Source: Candidatus Brocadia sp.
GTDB taxonomy: Bacteria; Planctomycetota; Brocadiia; Brocadiales; Brocadiaceae
Assembly: GCA_030837935.1 (NCBI GenBank)
Contig: JAUQXU010000203.1
Span: forward strand, 1 to 22,116
DNA: 22,116 nucleotides
Reading direction: 5' to 3'
Shown: piece after piece, positions 1 through 7,997 of the stretch
How positions within the stretch are numbered: position 1 is the stretch's first letter
Layout of the letters: the number at the start of each line of letters is the position of its first letter
Made by a program: the position numbers and the translations under genes
The notes under the pieces: model-generated
The model's database searches: none
What the model saw: only the letters and a program-made list of their open reading frames with translations
Told to the model about the DNA's origin: nothing

Positions 1-946
1 AATGAAGAGGGACAGGATAATAAATAGCAGTTTCTACACCTTGCCGTTCAAGGTATTTCATCAATGCATCTCTCTTTGGTGTTGCTATTACATATTGGTG
101 AAATATGTGGGTATTATGGGATTCTATTTTCGGCAGCCGAATAGGCAATCCCTTTAAATATTCATGATAATATGCAGCAATCAATCTGCGTTTCTCAGAC
201 CAGCTATTCAGGTATTTAAGTTTCACAGAAAGGACAGCAGCCTGGATAGCATCCAACCGCCCATTAATCCCAATGTACGAATGATAATACTTCGGTTTTG
301 ACCCATGCACCCTTAAGATTTTGATAAACTCCGCAAGTTTATCGTCATTTGTTGTTACAAGCCCCCCGTCACCATAACCACCAAGATTTTTTGTAGGATA
401 GAACGAAAAACACCCTACATTCCCCAAAGAACCCGCATTCCTCCCTTTATAAACTGCCCCTATTGCCTGTGCAGCATCTTCGATAACCATCAATCCATTG
501 GCACGCGCAATCTCAAGGATTGCGTCCATATTTGCGCACTGGCCATACAGGTGAACCGGCAGGATCGCCTTTGTCTTTTTGTTTATCGCATTTGAAATCT
601 TACCTACATCGATGTTGTATGTAGAGGGATCTATATCCACGAAAACGGGAACCGCTCCTAAACGCGCAATGGAACCAGCCGTTGCGAAGAAAGTAAAAGG
701 TGTTGTGATGACTTCATCACTGTTTTTAATACCACATGCCATTAAGGCTAACAAAATTGCATCAGTCCCCGAAGATACGCCAACAGCATGTCTTGTACAA
801 CAAAATTGCGCTATACTATTCTCAAATGACTCGACGAAAGGGCCTAGAACAAAAGACTGACTAGCTACTACCTCTAAAACCGCTTTATTTATTTCCTCTC
901 GAATATTTTCATACTGCCGCTTTAAATCCAGAGAACTTACTTTCAT
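1..946 (-). CDS. DegT/DnrJ/EryC1/StrS-family PLP-dependent sugar aminotransferase (3' end outside window)
   Basis: Enzymes of this family transfer an amino group to a nucleotide-linked keto-sugar during synthesis of surface polysaccharide or modified sugars. About 315 residues are visible, read leftward to the window edge. Seen: N-terminal KVSSLDLKRQY, SSGTDAILLAL (about 58-68), the cofactor-contacting VIEDAAQA (154-161), the PLP-lysine segment FSFYPTKNLGG with Lys186, and GINGRLDAIQAA. The last visible residues, YYPVPLH, are a family landmark, so roughly 50-70 residues are missing beyond the edge. An in-frame ATG seven codons upstream (967) is possible, but family members begin at the KVxxLDL segment, and neither start has a good ribosome site. 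The exact sugar substrate cannot be told; WecE/WbpE-like 3-amino-sugar enzymes are the closest in feel. Family call is firm, substrate unknown. Confidence 0.9.
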   Translation of the reverse strand, partial: MKVSSLDLKRQYENIREEINKAVLEVVASQSFVLGPFVESFENSIAQFCCTRHAVGVSSGTDAILLALMACGIKNSDEVITTPFTFFATAGSIARLGAVPVFVDIDPSTYNIDVGKISNAINKKTKAILPVHLYGQCANMDAILEIARANGLMVIEDAAQAIGAVYKGRNAGSLGNVGCFSFYPTKNLGGYGDGGLVTTNDDKLAEFIKILRVHGSKPKYYHSYIGINGRLDAIQAAVLSVKLKYLNSWSEKRRLIAAYYHEYLKGLPIRLPKIESHNTHIFHQYVIATPKRDALMKYLERQGVETAIYYPVPLH

Positions 947-1138
947 GAATGAAGTAATAGCTTCCATAATAGTCAATTAAATTCCAATTCCTAAGTTTGC
1001 TAAACTATTATATTTGCATCATTAGAGGTTGCCATTATATTGAGAGAGACCGGATTTGTCAACCAAAAAAGGCTGTTCAAAAAATCCTCCTTTACCACAC
1101 CAGAACCGACAAACTTTAAGACTCACTTATAATTAGAC

Positions 1139-1166
1139 TTGACACTACTTTATATATTTGTACTAT
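1139..1166 (+). promoter_or_regulatory. Predicted sigma-70-type promoter for the exported phosphoesterase
   Basis: TTGACA at 1139-1144 and TACTAT at 1161-1166 with a 16-base spacer. The TTG of the -35 box is in frame with the downstream gene and could be mistaken for its start, but the promoter match argues that translation begins later, at 1229. The predicted leader is about 55 bases. Confidence 0.5.
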
Positions 1167-1228
1167 GTAATCGCTATCTTCTCATATCCATAACAGACAA
1201 AAAAACTAAACCTACAGCATCAGCAAAA

Positions 1229-2494
1229 ATGCCTAAAAAATCCGAACTGAGCACAGCAAAAAGAAAGAAAGAACTGCATAAACAAATCAAAATATTTCTG
1301 CTTATCATTAGTATTGCGATTATTCTGTTTTCACAAAAACTTTACGCACAGCCATTACATTTTATTGCTTACGGAGATACGCGCCGTGATATGAAAACGA
1401 TGGAAAAGCCACAGGTAAAACACCATGCGATAGCCAGGGTAATACAGGAGATGACCCCCGACTTTATCTTATTTTCAGGAGATATGATCTACTATAATGA
1501 ATTCGAAAGATTTTTAGAAGTAATTACCAGCAACTATACCGGAGATAAAAGAATCCCCCTCTATCCAGTCATCGGCAACCATGAACTTATATTTGGTGAA
1601 AAAACAGATACCCTGATAAAGGATTTACTAAAAAAATTATGCGGCGTAAACAAACCCGAAGAACATTTATCTCCTCATACTGGTCTTTCTCATGAAATAG
1701 AAATATTGCAGTGGAAACTTTACAAGGAAATCAATTCGATCTTAGAAGCAAAGGTAAAAAAGAGGAGCCGACAGGTTTTATGTGAAGAAATCTGTGATAA
1801 ATTGGATCCTGCATACATCTCTTATTTAAGAGAAATCTTATGTAAAACAACAAACGGACAGTCTTGGTATTCTTTCTTTAAAGAAGCTAATGGGTTAAAA
1901 ATAAAATTCATTGCCTTAAACTCATCGTTGCCTGACGATGAAGAACAATACCAATGGTTCCTGAATGAATTAAAGCACTTTGATGGCCCCAAGATTGTTT
2001 TTGCACAATACCCACCGTATTCTATCGGACACCATGGATGTACGGACTTGCTGAATAGCGAATCCAAAGCGGCAATATTTCGTGATCGCTACACAAAGGT
2101 TTTTAATACTACATCTAATAACATAGTATTAGTTATCAGTGGACATGAACATAATTACCAACGCATCTACAAGACAGACGAAACAGGTGGCATACAGTTA
2201 CCCATATATATCGTTTCAGGAGGTGGTGGTGCTGATTTAACGGGCGAGGGGGGATGTGACATCTCACAGATTCCTTTGGATGGCTTTTACTGCCTTGGCC
2301 TCATACCAGCTCATCATTTTCTCGATATCACCGCATATACTGACGATAATAATAATTTGATTTTAAAATGCAAAGCACGAGGACTACGATACGATCTAAC
2401 CAAAGGAAAACCCGACGACGACAGCGTTGAAACGCATTTTGTAAAAGATCGTCTGGAATTAATCGACGACTTTACTTTGAATTGGAAAAAATAA
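1229..2494 (+). CDS. Exported calcineurin-like metallophosphoesterase (purple acid phosphatase-like)
   Basis: A 421-residue phosphoesterase predicted to act outside the cytoplasm. A basic N-terminal region (KRKKELHKQ) is followed by a hydrophobic stretch at about 21-35 and a likely signal-peptidase site after LYA (about 40). Metal-binding motifs come in family order: AYGDTRRD (Asp50), FSGDMIYYN (Asp85), GNHE (117-119) and GHEHNYQR (His306, His308), followed by a glycine-rich VSGGGGADL. The region between GNHE and GHEH carries a charged insert. ATG 1229 is chosen over the in-frame TTG at 1139, which overlaps a -35 box and would add 30 residues before the signal peptide. No clear ribosome site precedes 1229. 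Its stop overlaps the next start by one base (TAATG), so the two are probably translationally coupled. Substrate is unknown: phosphomonoesters, or nucleotides as in PAP-like enzymes. Confidence 0.85.
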   Translation: MPKKSELSTAKRKKELHKQIKIFLLIISIAIILFSQKLYAQPLHFIAYGDTRRDMKTMEKPQVKHHAIARVIQEMTPDFILFSGDMIYYNEFERFLEVITSNYTGDKRIPLYPVIGNHELIFGEKTDTLIKDLLKKLCGVNKPEEHLSPHTGLSHEIEILQWKLYKEINSILEAKVKKRSRQVLCEEICDKLDPAYISYLREILCKTTNGQSWYSFFKEANGLKIKFIALNSSLPDDEEQYQWFLNELKHFDGPKIVFAQYPPYSIGHHGCTDLLNSESKAAIFRDRYTKVFNTTSNNIVLVISGHEHNYQRIYKTDETGGIQLPIYIVSGGGGADLTGEGGCDISQIPLDGFYCLGLIPAHHFLDITAYTDDNNNLILKCKARGLRYDLTKGKPDDDSVETHFVKDRLELIDDFTLNWKK

Positions 2495-2838
2495 TGCAAT
2501 TAAAGACATTCATATTGCATTTCATACTTGGTGGCACCCTTGTGAGCTTAGCAACCTTCATGGGTTCACAAGGCAAGGGACTGCTGGCTGCCTTTGTTGC
2601 CACTTTTCCTACCATGACCGTAATAACCTTTACCCTAATATACAACAAGGCAGGACAAACGGCCACAGTACATTATGCAAAAGGACTTCTCTTAATGACC
2701 CCTCCATGGATTATCTACGTTTTATGTCTTATCTTCCTATTGCCGAGATGGGGATTTATGAAATCACTTATCACTGGCGTGCTCACTTATATGATCCTTG
2801 CAGGTGTTGTCAGTCTTGTCATAAAACATCTGAAATAA
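2494..2838 (+). CDS. Small four-helix inner-membrane protein, GlpM/DUF3147-like
   Basis: A 114-residue, almost entirely hydrophobic protein. Four membrane segments can be drawn at about 4-24, 29-50, 62-83 and 88-108, with short polar loops and a basic C-terminus (IKHLK). The pattern of helices, with FPTMTVITF after helix 2 and a PRWGF loop before helix 4, resembles GlpM/DUF3147 proteins, whose role is unclear (GlpM has been linked to alginate production in Pseudomonas). The start ATG overlaps the TAA of the exported phosphoesterase, so the pair is probably one transcript. A TTG at 2482 is an alternative start four codons upstream. The membrane assignment is confident; the family name is tentative. 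Confidence 0.65.
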   Translation: MQLKTFILHFILGGTLVSLATFMGSQGKGLLAAFVATFPTMTVITFTLIYNKAGQTATVHYAKGLLLMTPPWIIYVLCLIFLLPRWGFMKSLITGVLTYMILAGVVSLVIKHLK

Positions 2839-3062
2839 TTAAAGATATATGATAATACATCGTAGTCAAGTCCATTCTTTGAAAAAAGGATAAAAAATAA
2901 TATTTTTCCCTAACGTCATCATTTCTTTTTTGCTATAAAATATGCATAAACGAACTATATAAATTTATACATCCTTAAACTCGGCTTAACAAAAGTTCAT
3001 TTCATCAAAAAGTTATCCACTATTTCATAAATAATGATGAAGCTATAAAAATTTCTCAGGCC

Positions 3063-3869
3063 ATGTATAGAATTAACAAATACCATTTTAACGAGTTTAA
3101 GTGCCAGGCAAGTTTACATAAGTCCAACTATGCCGTTTTAATTAATGTACCAGATAAAGGGATAAAATACTCACCTGACTTTGACTTTTCTGAAGAATAT
3201 TACATAATGAAAGAATTCAGCCACCCGCAAATACCAACAACGAGCGATTTTGGACAAGGAGAGTTGTTCAGAGACGAAAAATTTTTAATCAAACAAAATT
3301 TTATCGTATTACAGCATGTTAATGGATATGACCTTGTGGATTATTTCAATGAAAAGGACGTTGAACATGTGAAAACGATTGAGGAAATTATACAATCTTT
3401 CATAACCGTTTGTGATCCCTTGCAGCATGTCCATGACAAACATTACATTCATTGCGATTTGAAACCGGGGCATTTGATCCTTAATCAGAAAACGGGATTA
3501 GTACACATTATCGACTTTGAATTGGCCATTAAAAGAGGCGGAATAATTAAGGGGATCAGTAAAGAATATGCATCACCGGAACAATTACAGATGCTGAACT
3601 ACCTGAAAGACCTCCCCCGAAAGGTCCATTATGAGGCTATTTCTTCTACCGTTCGGCTTGATGGCAGGACAGACCTTTATTCTTTGGGTCTCATATTATA
3701 TCGAATGGTAACAAAAAAATCATGGCAAGCAGAAAAGGTTTTACCCAGCAAAATAAATAGTCATATATCACAGAAACTGGAAGAAATCGTGAGCGGACTA
3801 TTAGAAGCAAATCCCGCTCATAGAATTCCATCTGCAGAGGAATTAAAAAAAGCCTTGAGTAGTATTTAA
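3063..3869 (+). CDS. Ser/Thr protein kinase-like protein with degenerate N-lobe (atypical or pseudokinase)
   Basis: A 268-residue single-domain, soluble kinase fold. C-lobe landmarks are present: YIHCDLKPGHLIL (His130, Cys131, Asp132, Lys134), IIDFELA (Asp151), ASPEQ (170-174), the alpha-F segment GRTDLYSLGLILYRM (201-215) and the late Arg254 in HRIPSAEEL. Several positions depart from active kinases. No glycine-rich loop is visible before residue 25. The VAIK-type lysine is missing (YAVLIN, 23-28). The metal-binding Asn of the catalytic loop is His137, and DFG reads DFE (151-153). The base Asp132 and metal Asp151 remain, so activity is uncertain. It lies 22 bases upstream of a metallophosphoesterase, which suggests a kinase-phosphatase or scaffold-phosphatase pair. 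Targets are unknown. Confidence 0.8.
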   Translation: MYRINKYHFNEFKCQASLHKSNYAVLINVPDKGIKYSPDFDFSEEYYIMKEFSHPQIPTTSDFGQGELFRDEKFLIKQNFIVLQHVNGYDLVDYFNEKDVEHVKTIEEIIQSFITVCDPLQHVHDKHYIHCDLKPGHLILNQKTGLVHIIDFELAIKRGGIIKGISKEYASPEQLQMLNYLKDLPRKVHYEAISSTVRLDGRTDLYSLGLILYRMVTKKSWQAEKVLPSKINSHISQKLEEIVSGLLEANPAHRIPSAEELKKALSSI

Positions 3870-3891
3870 AATTTGCACTCATAAACAACCC

Positions 3892-4815
3892 ATGAAAAAC
3901 ATCATCTTGTCAGACATACACAGCAACGTGGACGCTTTGCTAGCAGTAATTAAAGAAATCGCCGAAAAGGAAGGTACCATTGACAGGTTATTGATCGCTG
4001 GCGATATTGTTGGCTACGGTGCATCGCCAAATGAATGCTGCGACTTGGTACGTTATCTCATCTACGGCAGAAAAAAGATTGCTTTAGAAAACATCTATAA
4101 AATCACAGCCCAACCTTATTTTGACACGGAACAACAGAAAAGCCTGTTGAATGCAGTTATGTCATTGGAAAGGAAAGGTATCGCTATCTGTGGAAATCAC
4201 GATAGGGAGGCGTCCGGAGAACCATCCCTTACTACTGAAATGAACCCCGTAGCAATGACTGCCGTAGAATGGACTAATAGGGTACTGACAAAGGAGAATC
4301 TCAAATTTTTAAAGCATCTTTCCTTAAGGATGAAATTTAACAAGGAAGGATTTGAAATTGTGCACAGCACACCTTCCTATCCCCAGGGTTACGAATATGC
4401 CAGGAATGCAGGTGTGTTAAAGTACACAACTCTATGGTTAAATGTCACCTTTGGAGGCCATACGCACCGTCCATCAGCTTATATTTACACCAGGGAAATC
4501 AGGACAGTAAATGCCTCAGTCCTGATTCCGGCAGATAATTACGATATGCGACTTATGCTGATTGAAAAGGAATCAACGAACAAGGTAGAATCTTTCGATA
4601 TCGATACAGGCAAGGACTGGAAATATTATATCAATGTGGGTTCGGTGGGTCAGCCGAGGGATGGAAATCCGCATGCATGTTATGTCGTGTACGATTCTGC
4701 CACAAAACATATCGACTTCAGGCGAGTGCCGTATAATACCGAAGCGGCATCAAAAAAAATATTAGAAGCAAAACTGCCGAATGAATTGGCACAAAGGGTA
4801 TTAAAGGGTGTTTAG
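3892..4815 (+). CDS. Cytosolic calcineurin-like metallophosphoesterase (protein phosphatase/YfcE-like)
   Basis: A 307-residue two-metal phosphoesterase without a signal peptide. Motifs: LSDIHSN (Asp8, His10), AGDIVGYG (Asp38), GNHD (101-104), VHS (His158), GHTH (189-192), then the GSVGQPRDG signature near residue 250. That signature is typical of bacterial PP2A-like or phosphodiesterase members of this superfamily. The region between GDIVGYG and GNHD is longer than in the shortest members. The ATG follows the kinase-like gene by 22 bases, so the two are probably co-transcribed and may act on the same targets. It converges on moaC with only six bases between the stop codons. Biochemical substrate cannot be read from sequence. 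Confidence 0.87.
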   Translation: MKNIILSDIHSNVDALLAVIKEIAEKEGTIDRLLIAGDIVGYGASPNECCDLVRYLIYGRKKIALENIYKITAQPYFDTEQQKSLLNAVMSLERKGIAICGNHDREASGEPSLTTEMNPVAMTAVEWTNRVLTKENLKFLKHLSLRMKFNKEGFEIVHSTPSYPQGYEYARNAGVLKYTTLWLNVTFGGHTHRPSAYIYTREIRTVNASVLIPADNYDMRLMLIEKESTNKVESFDIDTGKDWKYYINVGSVGQPRDGNPHACYVVYDSATKHIDFRRVPYNTEAASKKILEAKLPNELAQRVLKGV

Positions 4816-4821
4816 ACCAGA

Positions 4822-5307
4822 TTATGAAGACTCTTTATCGAAAACAAACGTCCCGCTCTTTCCACCTGATTTTTTTACCAGATGAATATCGCAGATTACC
4901 ATTCCTTTATCTACAGATTTACACATATCGTATATGGTAATTGCACAGATAGTAGCCGCAGTAATCGCCTCCATCTCTACCCCTGTCTTTCCCGTAACCC
5001 TGACCTCTGAAAATACATCAATTTCGTTCACGGCATTATTGCCGTAATCAATCTTTACACTGGTCAAATTGAGTGGATGACACATCGGAATAAGGGTAGA
5101 GGTCTGCTTTGCCGCCATAATACCGGCAACCCTTGCCACCTCCAGCACATCTCCTTTCTGTACCTTCCTATCCATAATGAGATTGAAGGTCTCGGTTTTC
5201 ATAATAACCTTTGCATGCGCGACGGCAACCCTATCGGTAATTTCTTTATTGCCGACATCCACCATGCGCGATGCGCCCTGTTCGTCAAAATGGGTTAACT
5301 GTGTCAT
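4822..5307 (-). CDS. moaC: Cyclic pyranopterin monophosphate synthase MoaC
   Basis: MoaC converts the MoaA product (3',8-cyclo-7,8-dihydro-GTP) to cyclic pyranopterin monophosphate in molybdenum-cofactor synthesis. The 161-residue protein runs from MTQLTHF to the end, the same length and start as E. coli MoaC. Landmarks: MVDVGNKEITDR, KGDVLEVARVAGIMAAKQT, LIPMCHPL, VRVTGKTGVEMEA, ITIYDMCKSVDKGM and KKSGGKSG, with the catalytic lysines in the KGM and GGKSG segments. A GTG at 5322 would add five residues, but AGGTGA lies about 11 bases before ATG 5307 and matches a ribosome site. Its partner moaA lies upstream on the same strand, beyond an oppositely oriented FRG/DUF2283 cassette, so moaC needs its own promoter. 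Confidence 0.96.
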   Translation of the reverse strand: MTQLTHFDEQGASRMVDVGNKEITDRVAVAHAKVIMKTETFNLIMDRKVQKGDVLEVARVAGIMAAKQTSTLIPMCHPLNLTSVKIDYGNNAVNEIDVFSEVRVTGKTGVEMEAITAATICAITIYDMCKSVDKGMVICDIHLVKKSGGKSGTFVFDKESS

Positions 5308-5342
5308 GTGTTTAGTATTCACCTCTCTTTTTTATTTTTATC

Positions 5343-5370
5343 ATAATAAAATAAACTAAAGATTTTTCAA
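5343..5370 (-). promoter_or_regulatory. Possible moaC promoter
   Basis: On the minus strand, TTGAAA (5370-5365) and TATTAT (5348-5343) are separated by 16 bases and end 35 bases before the moaC start. The region is very AT-rich, so chance matches are likely. Confidence 0.35.
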
Positions 5371-5623
5371 GCCATAAAAATTTTTGACATAGTCTGAAAA
5401 AAATGTTGCTGAATTCTTCAAAAATTGCGTTCTTTGAAAATTTATGAAAAATCTATATCCTTCACCCTGAGTCCCAGACATGCCACAACCTGAGACCAGC
5501 ACCGTATTATAAAAGACTTGCCATGAGCCATTTCGTTCCTCCAGCCTGAGCAATACTGCCTATCCTTCTTCTTTCTTGGTAATTTTTTTACTCTTGACAG
5601 ATGAGTTTTCACGCACGAAAAAC

Positions 5624-5652
5624 TTGACATTGTTTTGCCAATTACTTACTAT
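5624..5652 (+). promoter_or_regulatory. Predicted sigma-70-type promoter for the FRG-DUF2283 cassette
   Basis: TTGACA (5624-5629), a 17-base spacer and TACTAT (5647-5652) form a near-ideal housekeeping promoter. The predicted transcript start is near 5659, giving a leader of about 60 bases before ATG 5722. Confidence 0.6.
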
Positions 5653-5721
5653 ATCGGCAAGTAGTATTTAAACCCTATTGAACCAAGAAGAACTTATGGG
5701 AAAGCATGAGATGGAAAAAAT

Positions 5722-6709
5722 ATGGCCAGTGCGATAGAAGAAATTCCCTATTCCTCGGCTGAAGAATTTCTATGCGCGTTGGATCGAGGAAATCCGTTGT
5801 GGGGAGATACCATGCAGTTCTGGGCTTTTCGAGGTCATGATGATGACCAATATGAACTTATCCCGACCGCTCTACGTGACTCTAAAAAAAGCCAAACTCG
5901 GTTACACTCATGACACCCCCCCCAAAATAGGGATTCAGGAGACAAACAAAAAGCAAATAGATGCCGAATTTCAGACAATTCATGAGTTTTATTGGTCAAT
6001 CGACAGCCAGGGCATTGAGATCCCAGGTGATAGCAACTTGCTACGAACACCGGCAGGTTGGAGAACACTCAAAACAAAAATTGAAACGCAAGGTTGGCCG
6101 TTTGACAGATTGCTTCCGCTCTTAGCGATAGCTCAACATTATGGCGTGCCAACACGGCTCCTAGACTGGAGTGATAGACCTTTGGTCGCTGCCTTTTTTG
6201 CTGCAAAAAAAGCAGCAGAAAAGGTAGCAGAAAACATAGCAGAAGAGACTATAGGAAGTTTTCTTAGTGTGTGGGCACTCAATCTCGACTGGATTATTAA
6301 TGAAGCTTTCCCTGACAGATCTTCCACGAAAATAAAAAAATTGTCAGTGTATGTTGTAACAGCGCCCCGGGCCACAAACCCAAATCTCCATGCCCAAGGT
6401 GGGATATTTACAACGGAAAATCTTTTCAAAATAGATTTTTTAAATAAAGTATCTGTTCGTTCCGTAAACACTTTGGTTGAGGAGAAATGGAAGTCAACGA
6501 ACTCAGCCAAACCAGTCATGGCTCACATAACGTTGCCGGCAGGAAAAGCAAGAAAATTGCTTCGCCTGTTAAATCAGGTGCAGATAAGTTTCGCAACATT
6601 GTTTCCAGGATATAAAGGCGTTGCTGATTCCCTCGAAGAAAGAAGATTGTGGGATAAGAAGGAAAGAGCAACCTACTGGCTACCACGTAAAGACAGAAGT
6701 TCAAACTGA
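5722..6709 (+). pseudogene. FRG-domain protein gene interrupted by a frameshift
   Basis: Two overlapping frames together give one FRG-domain protein of about 328 residues. The first frame (5722-5913) encodes FWAFRGHDDDQYELIPTALR, the FRG signature that names the domain, and ends in TGA. The second frame continues to 6709 with the other family landmark HYGVPTRLLDW (composite 139-149), then RPLVAAFFAAKKA and a C-terminal WLPRKD. The frames can be joined at the seven-A run 5884-5890; six As would restore one frame reading SKKAKL. It is either a real inactivating indel, a sequencing error or a slippery site. GGA lies six bases before ATG 5722. FRG proteins are of poorly defined function and are often found near mobile or defence genes. 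The DUF2283 gene begins 16 bases after the stop. Confidence 0.8.
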
Positions 6710-6725
6710 TGGAGGGAAAAGAAAG

Positions 6726-6932
6726 ATGAAAATTCGGTATTTCTCAGATACAGATACGGCATTGATTGAGTTTTCAAATGAACCAGCTATTGAGACAAAA
6801 GAAATATCAGAGAACCTCTATATTGACCTGGATGGAAAGGGAAACCTTGTTAGCATGACCATTGAACATGCGAAAGAAAAAGCTGGCCTTTCAGAAGTTT
6901 CTTTTTTGCAAATGGAAAAGACAAGTGCCTGA
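6726..6932 (+). CDS. DUF2283-family small protein
   Basis: A 68-residue protein starting MKIRYFSDTDTALIEFS and continuing through ETKEISENLYIDLDGKGNLVSMTIEHA. This is the characteristic DUF2283 pattern (MKI-Y---D-L-I-, then acidic strand, then D-DG-LV-I-I--A). Family members are short all-beta/alpha proteins, often next to DUF4258 proteins in what look like toxin-antitoxin pairs; no DUF4258 gene is visible here. A strong ribosome site (GGAGGG) lies just upstream of ATG 6726, and an earlier in-frame start inside the FRG gene is not needed. It probably shares the FRG transcript. Function is otherwise unknown. Confidence 0.85.
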   Translation: MKIRYFSDTDTALIEFSNEPAIETKEISENLYIDLDGKGNLVSMTIEHAKEKAGLSEVSFLQMEKTSA

Positions 6933-7013
6933 CAAATCAATCAACGATACGAGACATAACCCCGCCGGTTATTTCTGTATTAATCATTATTGGGGTCTCG
7001 AATAGAATTCTCT

Positions 7014-7985
7014 TTAGCCACCTACCTGGTGCATCACGACATGCCCTTTGCCGGAGTGTACAGAGGGCTTCAGGTTTGCAGCGCGGAGAAATGCTTCGGT
7101 AAGTTTTTCTTCGGTAGGATTGTTTCGCAGAATAGCCTTCAGGTCGACTTCTCCGCCAGATAACAGACACGAGCGAAGTTTCCCATCTGCAGTCAAACGA
7201 AGCCGGTTGCATGAGTTGCAAAAAGGTTGGCTCACAGCAGATACAAATCCAAGTTTTCCCATCGCACCTTTAATCTTATAGATTTTTGCAGCACCACTGC
7301 CAAGCATAGGAGTGGGAAGGGCAATAAGTTCATTGTTTTTTTCAATAATATCGATAATATCGGCCATAGGAATATACTTATCCTCGGAAGCCAGATTCTC
7401 TTTATTCATCGCCATATACTCAATAAATCGCACTTCGAGGTCACGTTCCAGGGTAAGTTTCGCAAACTCCTCAAATTCATCATCATTGATTCCCTTCATG
7501 GCAACGACATTAATTTTCGTGTTTTTAAATCCCAAAGTAAGGACTTCTTCAACACCATCCAGGACGTCCTTTAACTTCCCACCTCGTGTGATTTTTTCAA
7601 ACTTTAAGTCATCCAAACTGTCAAGGCTGATGTTTAATCTGAATAACCCAATCTCCTTGAGCGCCTTTACATAATTTTTCAGATAAATACCGTTTGTCGT
7701 TATAGCCAGATCTTCGACACCGCAAATATTTCCCAACATTCGCAGTAAATATTCTATATTTTTTCGAACAAGTGGTTCCCCCCCCGTTAGCCGGAAGCTC
7801 TTGATCCCCAACTTTACAGCATGTCCCACAACAGCCACAATCTCCTCATAGGTCAAAATATCTTTATGCCTCGCAAGATCAAGTCCACTCTCTGGTCTAC
7901 AGTAAATACACCGAAGATTACAGAGGTCAGTTACCGAAATTCTTAATCGATTAATATTTCTAAAATATTTATCTATAATACTCAT
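7014..7985 (-). CDS. moaA: GTP 3',8-cyclase MoaA (radical SAM)
   Basis: MoaA uses S-adenosylmethionine and two [4Fe-4S] clusters to rearrange GTP, the first step of molybdenum-cofactor synthesis. The 323-residue protein has the radical-SAM motif CNLRCIYC (Cys22, Cys26, Cys29), the SAM-site TGGEPL, and the C-terminal cluster CX2CX13C (Cys256, Cys259, Cys273). It ends in the conserved Gly-Gly tail (MHQVGG). Length is normal. It begins 12 bases after the stop of the sigma-54 response regulator gene, so it appears to be the last gene of a kinase-regulator-moaA operon. That is an unusual setting for moaA. Its pathway partner moaC is on the same strand 1.7 kb further on, beyond an inserted cassette. 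Confidence 0.97.
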   Translation of the reverse strand: MSIIDKYFRNINRLRISVTDLCNLRCIYCRPESGLDLARHKDILTYEEIVAVVGHAVKLGIKSFRLTGGEPLVRKNIEYLLRMLGNICGVEDLAITTNGIYLKNYVKALKEIGLFRLNISLDSLDDLKFEKITRGGKLKDVLDGVEEVLTLGFKNTKINVVAMKGINDDEFEEFAKLTLERDLEVRFIEYMAMNKENLASEDKYIPMADIIDIIEKNNELIALPTPMLGSGAAKIYKIKGAMGKLGFVSAVSQPFCNSCNRLRLTADGKLRSCLLSGGEVDLKAILRNNPTEEKLTEAFLRAANLKPSVHSGKGHVVMHQVGG

Positions 7986-7997
7986 GATTGGGCACTT

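Larger units (their letters stand above)
5323..5720. other. Gene-free divergent region between moaC and the FRG gene
   Basis: About 400 bases separate two divergent genes. Apart from the two predicted promoters (5343-5370 minus, 5624-5652 plus), no convincing coding sequence was found. Short open frames on the minus strand lack ribosome sites and recognisable domains. No riboswitch-like structure (for example a molybdenum-cofactor motif) could be recognised by eye. Confidence 0.6.

Noticed and set aside
1139..1228. Upstream extension of the exported phosphoesterase from TTG 1139
   Set aside because: The TTG is part of a TTGACA/TACTAT promoter match, and the extension would put 30 unconserved-looking residues before a normal signal peptide.
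3012..3020. TTATCCACT resembling a DnaA box
   Set aside because: It is a single isolated match with no cluster, no dnaA or dnaN neighbour and no AT-rich unwinding array; chance is likely.
5356..5630. Short minus-strand open frames upstream of moaC
   Set aside because: No domains, no ribosome sites, and they overlap predicted promoters.
5911..5925. C-run (5916-5923) as the site of the FRG frameshift
   Set aside because: The first frame already ends in TGA at 5911-5913, before the C-run, so the shift must lie upstream; the A-run at 5884-5890 fits.
6957..6973. ATAACC/GGTTAT hairpin between the DUF2283 gene and moaA as a bidirectional terminator
   Set aside because: The stem is only six base pairs and no T-run follows on either strand.
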